DNA of 64,000 nucleotides, taken from the NCBI RefSeq assembly GCF_030410395.1, contig NZ_JAUHHF010000002.1, positions 248,001 through 312,000 of the forward strand, given 5' to 3'. The stretch's first letter is position 1. Every line of letters begins with the position of its first letter. Below are positions 26,015 to 34,644 of the stretch, piece after piece. This DNA comes from Zwartia panacis (GTDB lineage: Bacteria > Pseudomonadota > Gammaproteobacteria > Burkholderiales > Burkholderiaceae_B). A program made the position numbers and the translations under genes. Below the pieces are notes generated by a model. It was not told where the DNA came from. It ran no database searches and saw only the letters and a list, made by a program, of their open reading frames with translations.

Positions 26015-26842
26015 TCAATTCGCCTGCCTAGGCAACATTGACTTGGCCAAAGCACGAGACAAAGCTGAGCTGTTTCCATACCCAGCCACTTTGGCTGCCT
26101 CCTTGAGTCCCTTGCCCAAATCAACAGCCCGCTGTGCCAAGGCCAGCCGGATTGCAGCCAAATACTTTCCTGGCGGCCTGCGCATTGTTAGATGAAACTT
26201 GGTCGCAAATGCCGTCCGCGACATACCGGCCTCTTTGGCCAACAGTTCCAAATCCCACCCAAAAGCTGGACGTTGGTGCATGGCCACCAAAGCTTTGGCA
26301 ATTCGTGGATCGGCCAAACCATTGAAGAGGCCACTCTCTTGGTCACTGGGATGTGCCACGAGGTAACGCAACAAGCCGATGAACAGAATGTCGCCTGCGC
26401 GGTTGAGCAATGCCGGTTGTCCGCAACGGGGTGCATCCAATTCAGACTCGATCATGGCGACAGCCAATTGCAACGCGGGCTCATCATCAGCCAGTGAGAC
26501 TGTTCGCGGTTGTGCGAACTCCTCCAAGAACAAGGTGGCCACAGGTCCAGTCAATTGGACACGCGCCTGCACCAAGCGGCAGGCATCCTTTGCCGAGAAT
26601 CTGTGAAAGACGAAGGGCTTGCTGGCATGCACTGCAACCAAGGCTGGGGATTCGATCGTTTGTCGCACACCATTGATCTTCAACTCTGCGCGCCCTCGCG
26701 TCAAAAAGAACAACTGCAGATCGGTGTCGTTGTCTCCACTGGGTGCGCCATCGACACGGGCGTCAGAAACGAGCCCCAGCGTGACCAAGGGGGCCAAACC
26801 CTCCAAAAGCGCAGACAGGCGATCGAGTTTGACATCACTCAT
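26015..26842 (-). CDS. AraC-family regulator (cupin_6 type), C-terminus altered
   Basis: A 275-residue regulator of the RclR-like AraC group: an N-terminal cupin (about 10-120) and a C-terminal double HTH (WDLELLAKEAGMSRTAFATKF, LKEAAKVAGYGNSSALSRAL). It ends in SMLPRQAN where relatives continue with a GxSPxxW helix, so about ten residues are replaced. It lacks the two cysteines found in the regulators at 36389 and 62268. It is divergent from a peroxiredoxin-like operon that it probably controls. Confidence 0.85.
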   Translation of the reverse strand: MSDVKLDRLSALLEGLAPLVTLGLVSDARVDGAPSGDNDTDLQLFFLTRGRAELKINGVRQTIESPALVAVHASKPFVFHRFSAKDACRLVQARVQLTGPVATLFLEEFAQPRTVSLADDEPALQLAVAMIESELDAPRCGQPALLNRAGDILFIGLLRYLVAHPSDQESGLFNGLADPRIAKALVAMHQRPAFGWDLELLAKEAGMSRTAFATKFHLTMRRPPGKYLAAIRLALAQRAVDLGKGLKEAAKVAGYGNSSALSRALAKSMLPRQAN

Positions 26843-26850
26843 ATTGTACG

Positions 26851-26885
26851 AATTGCAAATATTTTTGAATTTTCAATTGCACATA
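26851..26885. promoter_or_regulatory. Direct repeats between araC and peroxiredoxin genes
   Basis: AATTGCAAATA (26851-26861) and AATTGCACATA (26875-26885) repeat 24 bp apart in the 109-bp divergent region, flanked outside by GTAC on each side. Tandem half-sites at about two helical turns are the usual AraC-family operator layout. Confidence 0.5.
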
Positions 26886-26951
26886 GTACATCACAATGGC
26901 ATTCATCGTTCCCACTCAACCTCTTTTCACGCATCTCCAAAAGGACACTTC

Positions 26952-27500
26952 ATGAGCACAAACGCACTGACACCCCGGCAGCCTGTTCCCGCATTGCACG
27001 TTCCGCTTGTCACGGGAGGTCACTTTGCTCTGGGGGTAGCACCCGCAGAGCGGTTTGACTTACTCGTTTTTTACCGAGGCCTGCATTGCCCCATTTGTGC
27101 CAAGTACCTGATGGAGCTCGAGGCCTTGACGCCCGAGTTCCACCAGCGTGGCGTTCAGGTTGTGGCGCTCAGCAGTGACAACGCCGAGCGTGCGCAAGCC
27201 ATGTCGGAGAAAATCAAGGCTACCCACCTACAAATTGGCTATGGTCTGAGCTTGGCCAGTGCCCGCGAGTGGGGTCTTTACATCAGCGCATCCAGGGGCA
27301 AGACATCGATTGGCATTGAAGAACCCGCACTGTTTAGCGAGCCGGGTGTTTTCATCGTGAGACCCGATGGGACGCTTTACTACGGCGCCACACAAACCAT
27401 GCCGTTTGCCCGTCCGCAGTTTCAGGACCTGCTGGGTGCGATTGACTTCGCCATTGCAAAAGACTATCCCGCGCGCGGCGAATACACAGGCTTAGTCTGA
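26952..27500 (+). CDS. Peroxiredoxin-like (AhpC/TSA) protein
   Basis: A 182-residue thioredoxin-fold protein of the peroxiredoxin-like group. FYRGLHCPICAKYL has a CxxC redox centre after the first strand, and GVFIVRPDGTLYYG and MPFARPQFQDLL follow. Such proteins reduce peroxides or act as thiol reductants in the cytosol. Start at ATG 26952 with AAGGA 7 nt upstream; the longer frame reaching back to 26619 is antisense to the AraC gene. First gene of a three-gene operon. Confidence 0.87.
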   Translation: MSTNALTPRQPVPALHVPLVTGGHFALGVAPAERFDLLVFYRGLHCPICAKYLMELEALTPEFHQRGVQVVALSSDNAERAQAMSEKIKATHLQIGYGLSLASAREWGLYISASRGKTSIGIEEPALFSEPGVFIVRPDGTLYYGATQTMPFARPQFQDLLGAIDFAIAKDYPARGEYTGLV

Positions 27501-27514
27501 ATCTAGCGCCCGCC

Positions 27515-28393
27515 ATGTTTCAAAAAATCATTGAAATCACATTGCCCATTTTTTTGATTGCGTGGTTGGGCTTTGCCTACAGCCGTCGGTTCAAGCCAGA
27601 CCTGGGAGGCGCCAACAAACTGATTGTTGATCTTGCATTGCCCATTCTGATCTTCAGTTCTCTTGCGTCGAAAAGTTTTGATCCACAGTCCGCCATCACA
27701 TTCACTTTCGCTTCGATGACGTTGATTGTCTTAAGTGGATTACTGGCCTGGCCTGTGGCTCGATTCTCGGGGGCTTCTGTGAAGGCATTTTTACCCTGTG
27801 TCATGTTCACAAACGTTGGGCCGATTGGCATTCCACTCATCGCATTGGCCTATGGACCTGAAAGCTTGCCGCTTTCAATTGTGCTGTTGGTCATATCGAA
27901 TATTTTGCATTTCACACTGGGGGCGATTGTCATGAGCGGCCGCGTGGACTGGCGCTTGGTCTACGCCAATCCACTCATATGGGCCACGCTGCTGGGCTTG
28001 TGGGTCTCGCACATGCAATGGGAGATTCCTTCTCCCTTGCAAACTGCATTGACCATGGTTGGCAATGTATTGGTTCCGATGATGTTGCTGTCGCTGGGTT
28101 CTAGACTGGCAAGCAGCCAGTTACATGATGTGCGAGTGGGTGTGAACGCGTCGATTTTGACATGGGTCATCCGGCTGGTGTCAGTTTTGCTGCTCTTGCA
28201 ACTGTTGACACTCCAACCGATTGAGCGCGGGGCGATGATTTTGTTTGCTTGCTTACCCCCCGCAGTGTTTAACTTTTTATTGGCCGACAAGTTCCATGTT
28301 GAACCAGAAAAAGTGGCCTCCACAGTGGTGATGGGACATATATTCAGCATGGTCTTTTTGCCATTGGGCATCTGGCTTGCTTTTCTAAAATAG
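27515..28393 (+). CDS. AEC family transporter
   Basis: A 292-residue AEC-family membrane protein, about ten helices, with RRFKPDLGGANKLIVDLALP and the core motif FTNVGPIGIPLIALAYGPE. It begins 14 bp after the peroxiredoxin stop and ends 6 bp before a DM13 gene, so the three are one operon. It is a close paralogue of the AEC protein at 32611, which is also paired with a DM13 gene. Its substrate is unknown; context suggests export or import of an oxidised metabolite. Confidence 0.87.
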   Translation: MFQKIIEITLPIFLIAWLGFAYSRRFKPDLGGANKLIVDLALPILIFSSLASKSFDPQSAITFTFASMTLIVLSGLLAWPVARFSGASVKAFLPCVMFTNVGPIGIPLIALAYGPESLPLSIVLLVISNILHFTLGAIVMSGRVDWRLVYANPLIWATLLGLWVSHMQWEIPSPLQTALTMVGNVLVPMMLLSLGSRLASSQLHDVRVGVNASILTWVIRLVSVLLLLQLLTLQPIERGAMILFACLPPAVFNFLLADKFHVEPEKVASTVVMGHIFSMVFLPLGIWLAFLK

Positions 28394-28399
28394 GTCTCT

Positions 28400-28888
28400 A
28401 TGAACAAAAAAATATTGGCCCTTGTCTGTCTGCTCTTCGTAAGCAGTGTCCACGCACAAATACTGGAGGCGATCACAGGACATGCCAAAGACATCAAAGC
28501 ACGTTTTTCAAAGGACACGTTCATCCATGGTGTGACACTGAAACAAGGCGACATTGATACCACGGCCAAAGGGCAAGATCTCATTCACAACTCATCTGGG
28601 ACATGGTTGCTGATTCGCGCTGGCAACGATCTTTACTTGCAATCTGCAGCCAATTTCAAATCCAGCCCAGGGCCCGATTACCACGTGTACATCAGCACAT
28701 CGGCCGCCATCAAAGACAACCCCGAATTCGATGCCAAGCAAGTTGAAGTCAGTAGGCTTTCAAAGCCCAACGGCGCTGCCTATTACAAACTCACGACAAC
28801 CAATGCTGAAGATGTCAAGAGCGTTTTGATTTGGTGCAAACAATTCAAAGAGTACATTGGGTCTGCAGACCTGATTGAATTGAAGTAA
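28400..28888 (+). CDS. DM13-domain periplasmic protein
   Basis: A 162-residue exported protein. Signal peptide 1-20 (ends VHAQ), then a DM13 domain with GQDLIHNSSGTWLL, SSPGPDYHVYIS and SVLIWCKQFKEYIGSADL at the end. DM13 domains are predicted redox or electron-transfer modules with a conserved cysteine, here in IWCKQF. It is the last gene of the peroxiredoxin-AEC operon and has a paralogue at 29958 with an identical C-terminal 18-residue block. Confidence 0.85.
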   Translation: MNKKILALVCLLFVSSVHAQILEAITGHAKDIKARFSKDTFIHGVTLKQGDIDTTAKGQDLIHNSSGTWLLIRAGNDLYLQSAANFKSSPGPDYHVYISTSAAIKDNPEFDAKQVEVSRLSKPNGAAYYKLTTTNAEDVKSVLIWCKQFKEYIGSADLIELK

Positions 28889-29607
28889 GCATTGATTGCG
28901 GAGGCACCTTACGCATTGGCATTGGCGTTGGCACTGAATAGTCAGTTGTGTTTGGTGAGTGCAGATCGCCCGTTGGTGGGGAAGATCTGAAACTTTGAAG
29001 AAAGTTTGCTTGGCGGATTTATTGGGATTCGAAACCTCAATCAGGGTATCGGCTAAATTGAGAGTTGCAAACAAGTTCTCTAATGCTCTCCACTTTTTCC
29101 ATCACTCCTAAGCACCCACCAAGCCAGCATCTTCCTGCACCCTGCCGCGAAGAGTTGTTTTTATTGCTCAACTATCCTATGCACGGCATCAAAAAGAATG
29201 GCGCTTTTCGAGAGACCGTAAGTTGTTGATTTTTATGACTTCAGACTTGTAGACTGCCTTCTATCAAGTCCACAACTTTTGGAGAATGGAGAGTAAAAAC
29301 AGGCCCGTAAGGTGTTTTACAGGGGATCGTTTTAGGGCGAAGACAACATCTAAAAACGGCGAAACCCCGCAGAGACTGGGCCTCAGCGGGGTTCTTCAAA
29401 AAATGAGAGAGTGCTTTCTCACTTTGCATATGGTGGTGCATTGTGGACTCTGGTTCAATTCCACACCAACAGCACTTGAATACTGCTTGACCGGTAGTTG
29501 CGTATGCAGTGCATAACATACAAATTTCCGCAACAGACTCTTGAATTAGCTGGCTTTTTCCTCGAATCTACGCGTCAATGGGCTTCCCAAAAAAAAAGGA
29601 AAAAACC
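28889..29607. other. Non-coding 719-bp region
   Basis: No convincing gene. It contains the hairpin at 29363-29393, a stem TGAGA...TCTCA near 29404-29421 and nested inverted repeats (TGGT...GTGGA...TCCAC-ACCA) near 29431-29469, so a structured small RNA or the remnant of an RNA gene is possible. The minus-strand frame at 29241-29519 has no signal of real coding. Confidence 0.4.
29363..29393 (+). terminator. GC-rich hairpin
   Basis: AACCCCGC (29363-29370) and GCGGGGTT (29386-29393) pair across a 15-nt loop, followed by CTTC rather than a U-run. It resembles an intrinsic terminator, with no annotated gene just upstream. Confidence 0.5.
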
Positions 29608-29877
29608 ATGACAGACTCCGTGAAACACCTAACTCAAAACGATCTAGCCAACAGGTGGAATAAATCAGTCCATACCATCGAACGTTACCGTTGCGAAGGC
29701 AATGGTCCAGTTTATCTCAAAATTGGCGGCAAAGTAATGTACCGACTGGTTGACATCGAAGCATTTGAAGCTAAGCATCGCTACGAAAGCCCGAAAGTTT
29801 CCGCCTCTCAAACTAAGCTCAATGAATCTGGATTAAAGCTCCACGAAGCAATGAAACAACTTCACGAATTCACATAA
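29608..29877 (+). CDS. Small helix-turn-helix DNA-binding protein
   Basis: An 89-residue protein with an AlpA/excisionase-like (HTH_17) domain: LTQNDLANRWNKSVHTIERYRCEGNGPVYLKIGGKVMYRLVDIEAFE. Such proteins act as excisionases or element-borne regulators. Start at ATG 29608 is backed by AAAAGGA 7 nt upstream; an in-frame ATG at 29578 lacks a ribosome site. It stands alone between two DM13 operons with no integrase beside it. Confidence 0.75.
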   Translation: MTDSVKHLTQNDLANRWNKSVHTIERYRCEGNGPVYLKIGGKVMYRLVDIEAFEAKHRYESPKVSASQTKLNESGLKLHEAMKQLHEFT

Positions 29878-29957
29878 ACCTCAATTTTTTCTTATTAACA
29901 CTTGTGCCGGCCGAACAACTTAGCTTAGATTGATAGCAGGCGTGCTGTTTATGTGAC

Positions 29958-30449
29958 CTAGTTAGCAGGACGTAAATCAGCCGATCCGATGTACTCTTTG
30001 AACTGCTTGCACCAAATCAGCACGCTGCTTACATCTTCTGGATTTTGCGTCGGTAAGAGATAGTAAGCAGCACCATTAGGCTTTTTCAGTCGGCTGACTT
30101 CAATCTGTTGGGCGCTAAATTCATCGTTGTCTTTGATGGCAGATTTGCTGCTGATGTAGACGTGGTAGTCAGGGCCTGGACTGGATCTAAAGTTCTCGCT
30201 AGATTGCAAAAATAATTGATCCCCTACCTTGATGACAGACCACTCACCAGAAGAGTTGTGTATCAAATCCTGCCCCTTTGCAGTTTTGTCAATCTGCCCT
30301 CGCTTAATGAGTTCGCCTTCAATCTTTTGATGATCGTCAAACCGCACTCTTAGGTCTTGAACATGACCACGAATGGCATCTAGAAGCTGAGCGCTTGCGT
30401 TGTGTCCCATGCAAAGCAGGAAGAAACTTAAAAGTACTTGAAATTTCAT
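29958..30449 (-). CDS. DM13-domain periplasmic protein
   Basis: A 163-residue paralogue of the protein at 28400: signal peptide 1-20 (ends ASAQ), DM13 domain with GQDLIHNSSGEWSV, SSPGPDYHVYIS and the same SVLIWCKQFKEYIGSADL block with the single conserved cysteine. Codons differ at many silent positions, so the duplication is not recent. It ends a five-gene operon (AEC, GST, GST, HAD, DM13) and starts 8 bp after the HAD stop. Confidence 0.85.
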   Translation of the reverse strand: MKFQVLLSFFLLCMGHNASAQLLDAIRGHVQDLRVRFDDHQKIEGELIKRGQIDKTAKGQDLIHNSSGEWSVIKVGDQLFLQSSENFRSSPGPDYHVYISSKSAIKDNDEFSAQQIEVSRLKKPNGAAYYLLPTQNPEDVSSVLIWCKQFKEYIGSADLRPAN

Positions 30450-30457
30450 AGCGATGA

Positions 30458-31159
30458 TTACTCTGTGAGTTTCAACGATTGAAGGACTGACTTGAGATCT
30501 GCCCCCGAGTAATTAGGGCGCGGTGTTAAAGCCTCAAACGGCAAACCTTGCCGGTTGACCCAATGCGTTGTAAAGCCAAACCAATTTGCACCTAGTGCAT
30601 CCCATGCATTGCTTGATACGAACAGAATTTCATCTTTGTTTATGGGAATCGTCTGTTGTACAAGTCCATAACTTTCTGGAGAGGTCTTGAAAAGACGTAT
30701 CGGATCGACAGATATGACATGGTCTAAAACATCCTCCATGCCTGCGCTCTTGACTGCAGATGCCAGCATATCCTCGCTGCCATTTGAGAGGATGGCAGTC
30801 GTAAAACCACTAGCCTTGATTTTCTGAAGGACCGCCAAATTTTCAGTAAACGGGGTCAGATGAGCGTATTGCTGCATCAGTTTTTCTACCTGACTCGATT
30901 CACGATTTAGCTTTAGTCGGTCTAGGGTGTACTCCAGCGACAGGCGCGTCAGCTCCCAAAATGGACGGAAGTATTGACTGCCAGATGCGTTGTGCGGATC
31001 AGACTGCGTGATCAACCTTGTGTACTCAATTTGCTTGTCGCGCCACTTCAGCGCAATGTCAGCCCCATGGTTTGGGTAGAGCTCTTCAGCTAATACTTGG
31101 ATGGAGTAGACATCAAACAATGTGCCGTAAGCATCAAAAACAACCGCTTTTATAGTCAT
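30458..31159 (-). CDS. Haloacid dehalogenase, type II
   Basis: A 233-residue HAD-superfamily enzyme of the (S)-2-haloacid dehalogenase type. The nucleophile Asp is in VVFDAYGTLFDV, the substrate-binding SNGS in TTAILSNGSEDML, the lysine in RLFKTSPESY, and the acidic/Asn motif in FVSSNAWDALGANW. This type hydrolyses 2-haloalkanoic acids via an ester on Asp. It is in an operon with two glutathione transferases, consistent with handling of halogenated products. Confidence 0.9.
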   Translation of the reverse strand: MTIKAVVFDAYGTLFDVYSIQVLAEELYPNHGADIALKWRDKQIEYTRLITQSDPHNASGSQYFRPFWELTRLSLEYTLDRLKLNRESSQVEKLMQQYAHLTPFTENLAVLQKIKASGFTTAILSNGSEDMLASAVKSAGMEDVLDHVISVDPIRLFKTSPESYGLVQQTIPINKDEILFVSSNAWDALGANWFGFTTHWVNRQGLPFEALTPRPNYSGADLKSVLQSLKLTE

Positions 31160-31179
31160 AAATATTTCCTAGCGGGCAA

Positions 31180-31878
31180 TCAAACTACTGTCTTTGCATC
31201 TTGGCCAAACAAAATAGATTTGGCGTTTTGGTCCACAGTAGGCGCAGTATTGATCGACTTGGCAATGTCATATGCCTTTTGTGTTGCTGGACGATTTCCA
31301 ATCCGTTCAAACCATGAGGATAGATAGGGAAACTGGTTCATGTCTTGACGTTGCCGTTCGTGTGGAACAACCCATGGATAGCACGCCATATCGGCAATAG
31401 AGTAATCACCGCAAATGTATTCACGACCATCTGAAAGAAGCTTATTCAGCACGCCATACAGGCGCGACGTCTCTTTGACATAGCGATCAATGGCATAAGG
31501 CAGTTGTTCTGGTGCGTACTGCACAAAGTGGTGGTTCTGACCTGCCATTGGGCCTAAGCCCCCCATCTGCCAAAACAACCATTGCAGGCACTCATTTCTT
31601 CCACGTAAGTCCTGAGGAATAAATTGTTTTGTCTTGTCTGCCAAGTACAAAAGAATGGCACCCGATTCAAAAATACTAATGGGTTCACCGCCACCTGATG
31701 GCGAGTAATCAACGATGGCAGGTATGCGATTGTTGGGCGCTATCTTCAAAAAATCAGGAGCAAATTGCTCACCTTTGCTGATATTGATAGGTTTGATGTT
31801 GTAGTCAAGACCTGACTCTTCCAAGAACATCGTGACCTTATGGCCGTTAGGTGTGGTCCAGTAATAGAAGTCAATCAT
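31180..31878 (-). CDS. Glutathione S-transferase
   Basis: A 232-residue GST of the YfcG/YghU-like (nu) group: thioredoxin-fold N-domain with FYYWTTPNGHKVTMFLEESG, NNRIPAIVD and FESGAILLYLADK (glutathione site), and an all-helical C-domain with CGDYSIADMACYPWV. Nu-class enzymes often reduce disulfides or hydroperoxides. It lies 3 bp downstream of a second GST gene, to which it is related but not closely. Confidence 0.88.
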   Translation of the reverse strand: MIDFYYWTTPNGHKVTMFLEESGLDYNIKPINISKGEQFAPDFLKIAPNNRIPAIVDYSPSGGGEPISIFESGAILLYLADKTKQFIPQDLRGRNECLQWLFWQMGGLGPMAGQNHHFVQYAPEQLPYAIDRYVKETSRLYGVLNKLLSDGREYICGDYSIADMACYPWVVPHERQRQDMNQFPYLSSWFERIGNRPATQKAYDIAKSINTAPTVDQNAKSILFGQDAKTVV

Positions 31879-31881
31879 GTT

Positions 31882-32577
31882 TCACACTCCAGAGGTTTTG
31901 AGGCGTTCGTTAGATGGGAAAAGCTTTTTGCGAGCATCCTCATCCATTTCAGTTTTGAAAGCAAACTTCGTCTTCAAGGCCTCTGCTCGTTGCGCAGCAG
32001 GGCGAGCGTTGATTTCATCAAGCAAGCGTTTGACGTTCGGGAGTTTTTCCCATGCGTCTGCCCCTAAAACAAAGGGCGCAACGCGTGCCCAGCCCCAAAC
32101 AGACATATCCACAATGGTGTATTCATTGCCCATCATGTAGGGCTGATTTGCTAAGTGGTCATTGATGATGTGCCAATGACGCCAGGCTTCAAAGTCATAA
32201 CGATTCACTGCATATTCTTTGGGCTCTGGCGCAAAGTGCTTGAAATGGACCGCTTGCCCACAGTATGGGCCGATGCCCGTAGCTACAAACATCAGCCATG
32301 AGTACATCTCAGCTTTGTTCTTGGGTGTATCTGCAGGAACGAACTTGCCAATCTTTTCAGACAAATAAAGCAACATGGCATTGCTATCGAAAACTCGAAT
32401 GTCGTCATCCAGCATTGCTGGCGTCTTTGCATTCGGGTTGATCACCTTAAACGAATCTGCGTGTTGGTCACCTTTGCGCGTATCCACGGGAATGAGCTCG
32501 TAAGGCTCACCTGTCTCTTCAAGGAACAACGCAACCTTCAATGGATTGGGTGAGGGATGAAAATAAAACTTGATCAT
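31882..32577 (-). CDS. Glutathione S-transferase
   Basis: A 231-residue GST. The N-domain has YFHPSPNPLKVALFLEETG, NAKTPAMLDD and FDSNAMLLYLSEK; the C-domain has GNEYTIVDMSVWGW, the usual N-capping motif. It probably conjugates or reduces electrophiles with glutathione in the cytosol. It is the second gene of the AEC-GST-GST-HAD-DM13 operon (33 bp after the AEC stop). Confidence 0.88.
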   Translation of the reverse strand: MIKFYFHPSPNPLKVALFLEETGEPYELIPVDTRKGDQHADSFKVINPNAKTPAMLDDDIRVFDSNAMLLYLSEKIGKFVPADTPKNKAEMYSWLMFVATGIGPYCGQAVHFKHFAPEPKEYAVNRYDFEAWRHWHIINDHLANQPYMMGNEYTIVDMSVWGWARVAPFVLGADAWEKLPNVKRLLDEINARPAAQRAEALKTKFAFKTEMDEDARKKLFPSNERLKTSGV

Positions 32578-32610
32578 GACGGTTGTCCTTATGTTTATGA
32601 AAAATGAAAA

Positions 32611-33486
32611 CTAAATGAATGCCAGCCAAATCCCGAGAGGCAGGAAAGCCAAACTCAAGATATGGCCAATGATGACAGTGGACGCCACCTTGTTGGGCTC
32701 CACCTGAAATTTGTCTGCGAGCATAAAATTAAAAACTGCCGATGGCAAGCATGCAAAAAGGATCAATGCACCGCGCTCTAGACCTTGCAACGGAATGAAC
32801 CAAAGCGCCATAAGCACAGCCGCAAGCCTGATGATCAATATGAGAACTCCTGAGCGAGCACCTACCCATGCGTCTGCCACTTGACTGCTGGCCAGCCTTA
32901 CACCGAGGGACATCAACATCATCGGGACCAACACACTGCCAATCAAGGTGCAGGATGTTTGAATCCAATCTGGAAACGCAATTTGAAATTGCGAACTAGC
33001 GACACCCAACACTGTTGACCAAACAAGTGGGTTGGCATACACCATACGCCAGTCGACTTTGCCGCTCATCACGCCAGCCCCAAGCGTGAAGTGCAAAATA
33101 TTGGAAATGACTAGCAAAACTACAGCGGGCGCCATTCCCTCGGGCCCATAAGCAAGTGCTATCAAGGGAATCCCAATAGGACCTACGTTGGTGAACATGG
33201 CGCATGGCAAAAATGCTTGCATTGTTGCGCCTGAAAATCTTGTGAATGGCCAAGCAATCAAGCCAGTCAGAAGAATCAACACGATCGATGCACCGGTAAA
33301 TGACAGGGCTGAAACGGGATCGAAAGATTTAGCGGACAACGAGATAAAAATCAAAGCAGGCAGTGCGATGTCCACAATCAGTTTGTTGGCTCCACCGAGG
33401 TCAGGTTTAACACGTCGGCCGTATAAGAAACCAACAAGAACAATCGTAAAAATTGGCAACGTAATGGAAGCGATTTTGGAAAACAT
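32611..33486 (-). CDS. AEC family transporter
   Basis: A 291-residue AEC transporter, paralogue of the protein at 27515 along its whole length: shared RRVKPDLGGANKLIVD, FTNVGPIGIPLIALAYGPEG, LLVISNILHFTLGA and LPLGIWLAF. ATG 33486 is used; the in-frame codon at 33489 is TTG. It is the first gene of the operon, just downstream of a minus-strand terminator that separates it from the MXKDX gene. Substrate unknown. Confidence 0.87.
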   Translation of the reverse strand: MFSKIASITLPIFTIVLVGFLYGRRVKPDLGGANKLIVDIALPALIFISLSAKSFDPVSALSFTGASIVLILLTGLIAWPFTRFSGATMQAFLPCAMFTNVGPIGIPLIALAYGPEGMAPAVVLLVISNILHFTLGAGVMSGKVDWRMVYANPLVWSTVLGVASSQFQIAFPDWIQTSCTLIGSVLVPMMLMSLGVRLASSQVADAWVGARSGVLILIIRLAAVLMALWFIPLQGLERGALILFACLPSAVFNFMLADKFQVEPNKVASTVIIGHILSLAFLPLGIWLAFI

Positions 33487-33510
33487 CAAAACTCACTATC
33501 AAAATCCAAA

Positions 33511-33537
33511 TTAAAAATCCCGCACTTTGGCGGGATT
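33511..33537 (-). terminator. Rho-independent terminator after MXKDX gene
   Basis: On the minus strand AATCCCGC-caaagt-GCGGGATT is followed by TTTTAA. The stem lies at 33516-33537, 20 bp after the MXKDX stop, and closes the msrB-to-MXKDX operon. Confidence 0.82.
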
Positions 33538-33556
33538 GCACCTAGCGTAAGGCAGA

Positions 33557-33820
33557 TTACTTTGACATACCGTCTTTTTTCATGTCATCTTTTTTCATGC
33601 CATCTTTGGCCATAGCATCTTTCTTCATACCGTCTTTGGCCATGGCATCTTTCTTCATACCGTCTTTAGCCATAGCATCCTTTTTCATGCCATCCTTTGC
33701 CATGGCGTCTTTAGACATAGCGTCTTTTTTCATACCATCTTTGCTCATGTCATCAGCTTGCGCGACTTGAAATGTGCCAGCCATGACCAAACAAGAAATC
33801 AAGGTTGCGATTTTTTTCAT
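33557..33820 (-). CDS. Pentapeptide MXKDX repeat protein (MrpX-like methionine-rich peptide)
   Basis: An 87-residue exported peptide. A 22-residue signal peptide (ends VAQA) is followed by 65 residues made almost only of five-residue units such as SKDGM, KKDAM and AKDGM, repeated about twelve times, so 13 of 65 mature residues are methionine. It matches the MXKDX repeat family. A methionine-rich periplasmic peptide beside a YedY-type enzyme is the arrangement of Azospira MrpX, a sacrificial hypochlorite sink. Start ATG 33820 with GGAG 6 nt upstream. Confidence 0.88.
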   Translation of the reverse strand: MKKIATLISCLVMAGTFQVAQADDMSKDGMKKDAMSKDAMAKDGMKKDAMAKDGMKKDAMAKDGMKKDAMAKDGMKKDDMKKDGMSK

Positions 33821-33875
33821 GTGAATCTCCAAAAGTTAAAAGCACAAGCGTGCGAAATAAGGCGGCAGCTGATGA

Positions 33876-34643
33876 TCAGCTACCACCAAACCAGTTGTAA
33901 CCTTGGTCTTCCCAGTAGCCTCCAGGATTCACGTTAGTCACAAAAATTTCTTGAATGTATTTAGGATTTTTATAGCCCAATTTTGTTGGCATTCGCAGCT
34001 TCATCGGGTAGCCATACTTAGGCGGCAGTACCTCATCAGCGTAAGTCAAGGTGAGCAATGTTTGTGCATGAAGCGCTGTGGGCATGTCGATGCTTGTGTA
34101 GTAGTCGTCATGACATCTAAAACCTACAAATTTTGCAGTGCTATCTGCTCCTATGCGCTTGAGAAAATCACTGAACCGCACGCCACCCCATTTACCTATT
34201 GCACTCCAACCTTCAACACAAATGTGTCGCGTAATTTGACTGGTTTGTGGAAAAGCACGCAGCTCAGTAAGCGTCCAATCTTTCGTGTCTTGAACTAAGC
34301 CAGATACTTTTAATTTGAAATTGTCTGGACTGGGGCGTATCTCATCTTCAGTGTAAAACGCATTGAATGGAAAAGGTTTTGTCAACATCTCTTCCGAATA
34401 CGTTGGAGCCATCTTGTTAGGATCAAATAACCAGCTTTGCACGCCGTCATTGAAACGAGACATCACCATCAGGGCTTCTTCAATAGAGTCCTCGCTTGTT
34501 AAGCTGCACCCAGTGAGCATAGAGATGGCACCCAAGCTGAGTGCTCGCTTACCAAATAAACGTCGCGTCGGAAGATCTAGACCTTTGTAAACGTCTTTGA
34601 TTATTTCTTTTTCATGGGGATTAAAAATCTTTTTATCTGGCAT
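33876..34643 (-). CDS. YedY/MsrP-like molybdopterin oxidoreductase
   Basis: A 255-residue sulfite-oxidase-fold molybdoenzyme. TRRLFGKRAL at 26-35 is a twin-arginine signal, followed by a lipobox-like LTGC (Cys46), so it may be a Tat-exported lipoprotein. The molybdenum-ligand cysteine is in RHICVEGWSAIGKWGG; YGYPMKLRMPTKLGYKNPKYI is the C-terminal signature. MsrP-type enzymes repair oxidised methionine in periplasmic proteins. Its neighbours are a cytochrome b, MsrA/MsrB and a Met-rich peptide. Confidence 0.87.
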   Translation of the reverse strand: MPDKKIFNPHEKEIIKDVYKGLDLPTRRLFGKRALSLGAISMLTGCSLTSEDSIEEALMVMSRFNDGVQSWLFDPNKMAPTYSEEMLTKPFPFNAFYTEDEIRPSPDNFKLKVSGLVQDTKDWTLTELRAFPQTSQITRHICVEGWSAIGKWGGVRFSDFLKRIGADSTAKFVGFRCHDDYYTSIDMPTALHAQTLLTLTYADEVLPPKYGYPMKLRMPTKLGYKNPKYIQEIFVTNVNPGGYWEDQGYNWFGGS

Positions 34644-34644
34644 G

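Noticed and set aside
29441-29475. T-arm-like sequence (GGTTCAATTCC)
   Set aside because: The stem has a mismatch and no acceptor or anticodon arms can be formed around it, so no tRNA or tmRNA call.
29241-29519. 92-codon minus-strand frame
   Set aside because: Covers the hairpins, is rich in Cys and His without a family pattern, and has no ribosome site.
33565-33750. Tandem DNA repeats resembling a CRISPR or satellite array
   Set aside because: They are 15-bp codon repeats of the MXKDX protein, in frame, with no spacers.
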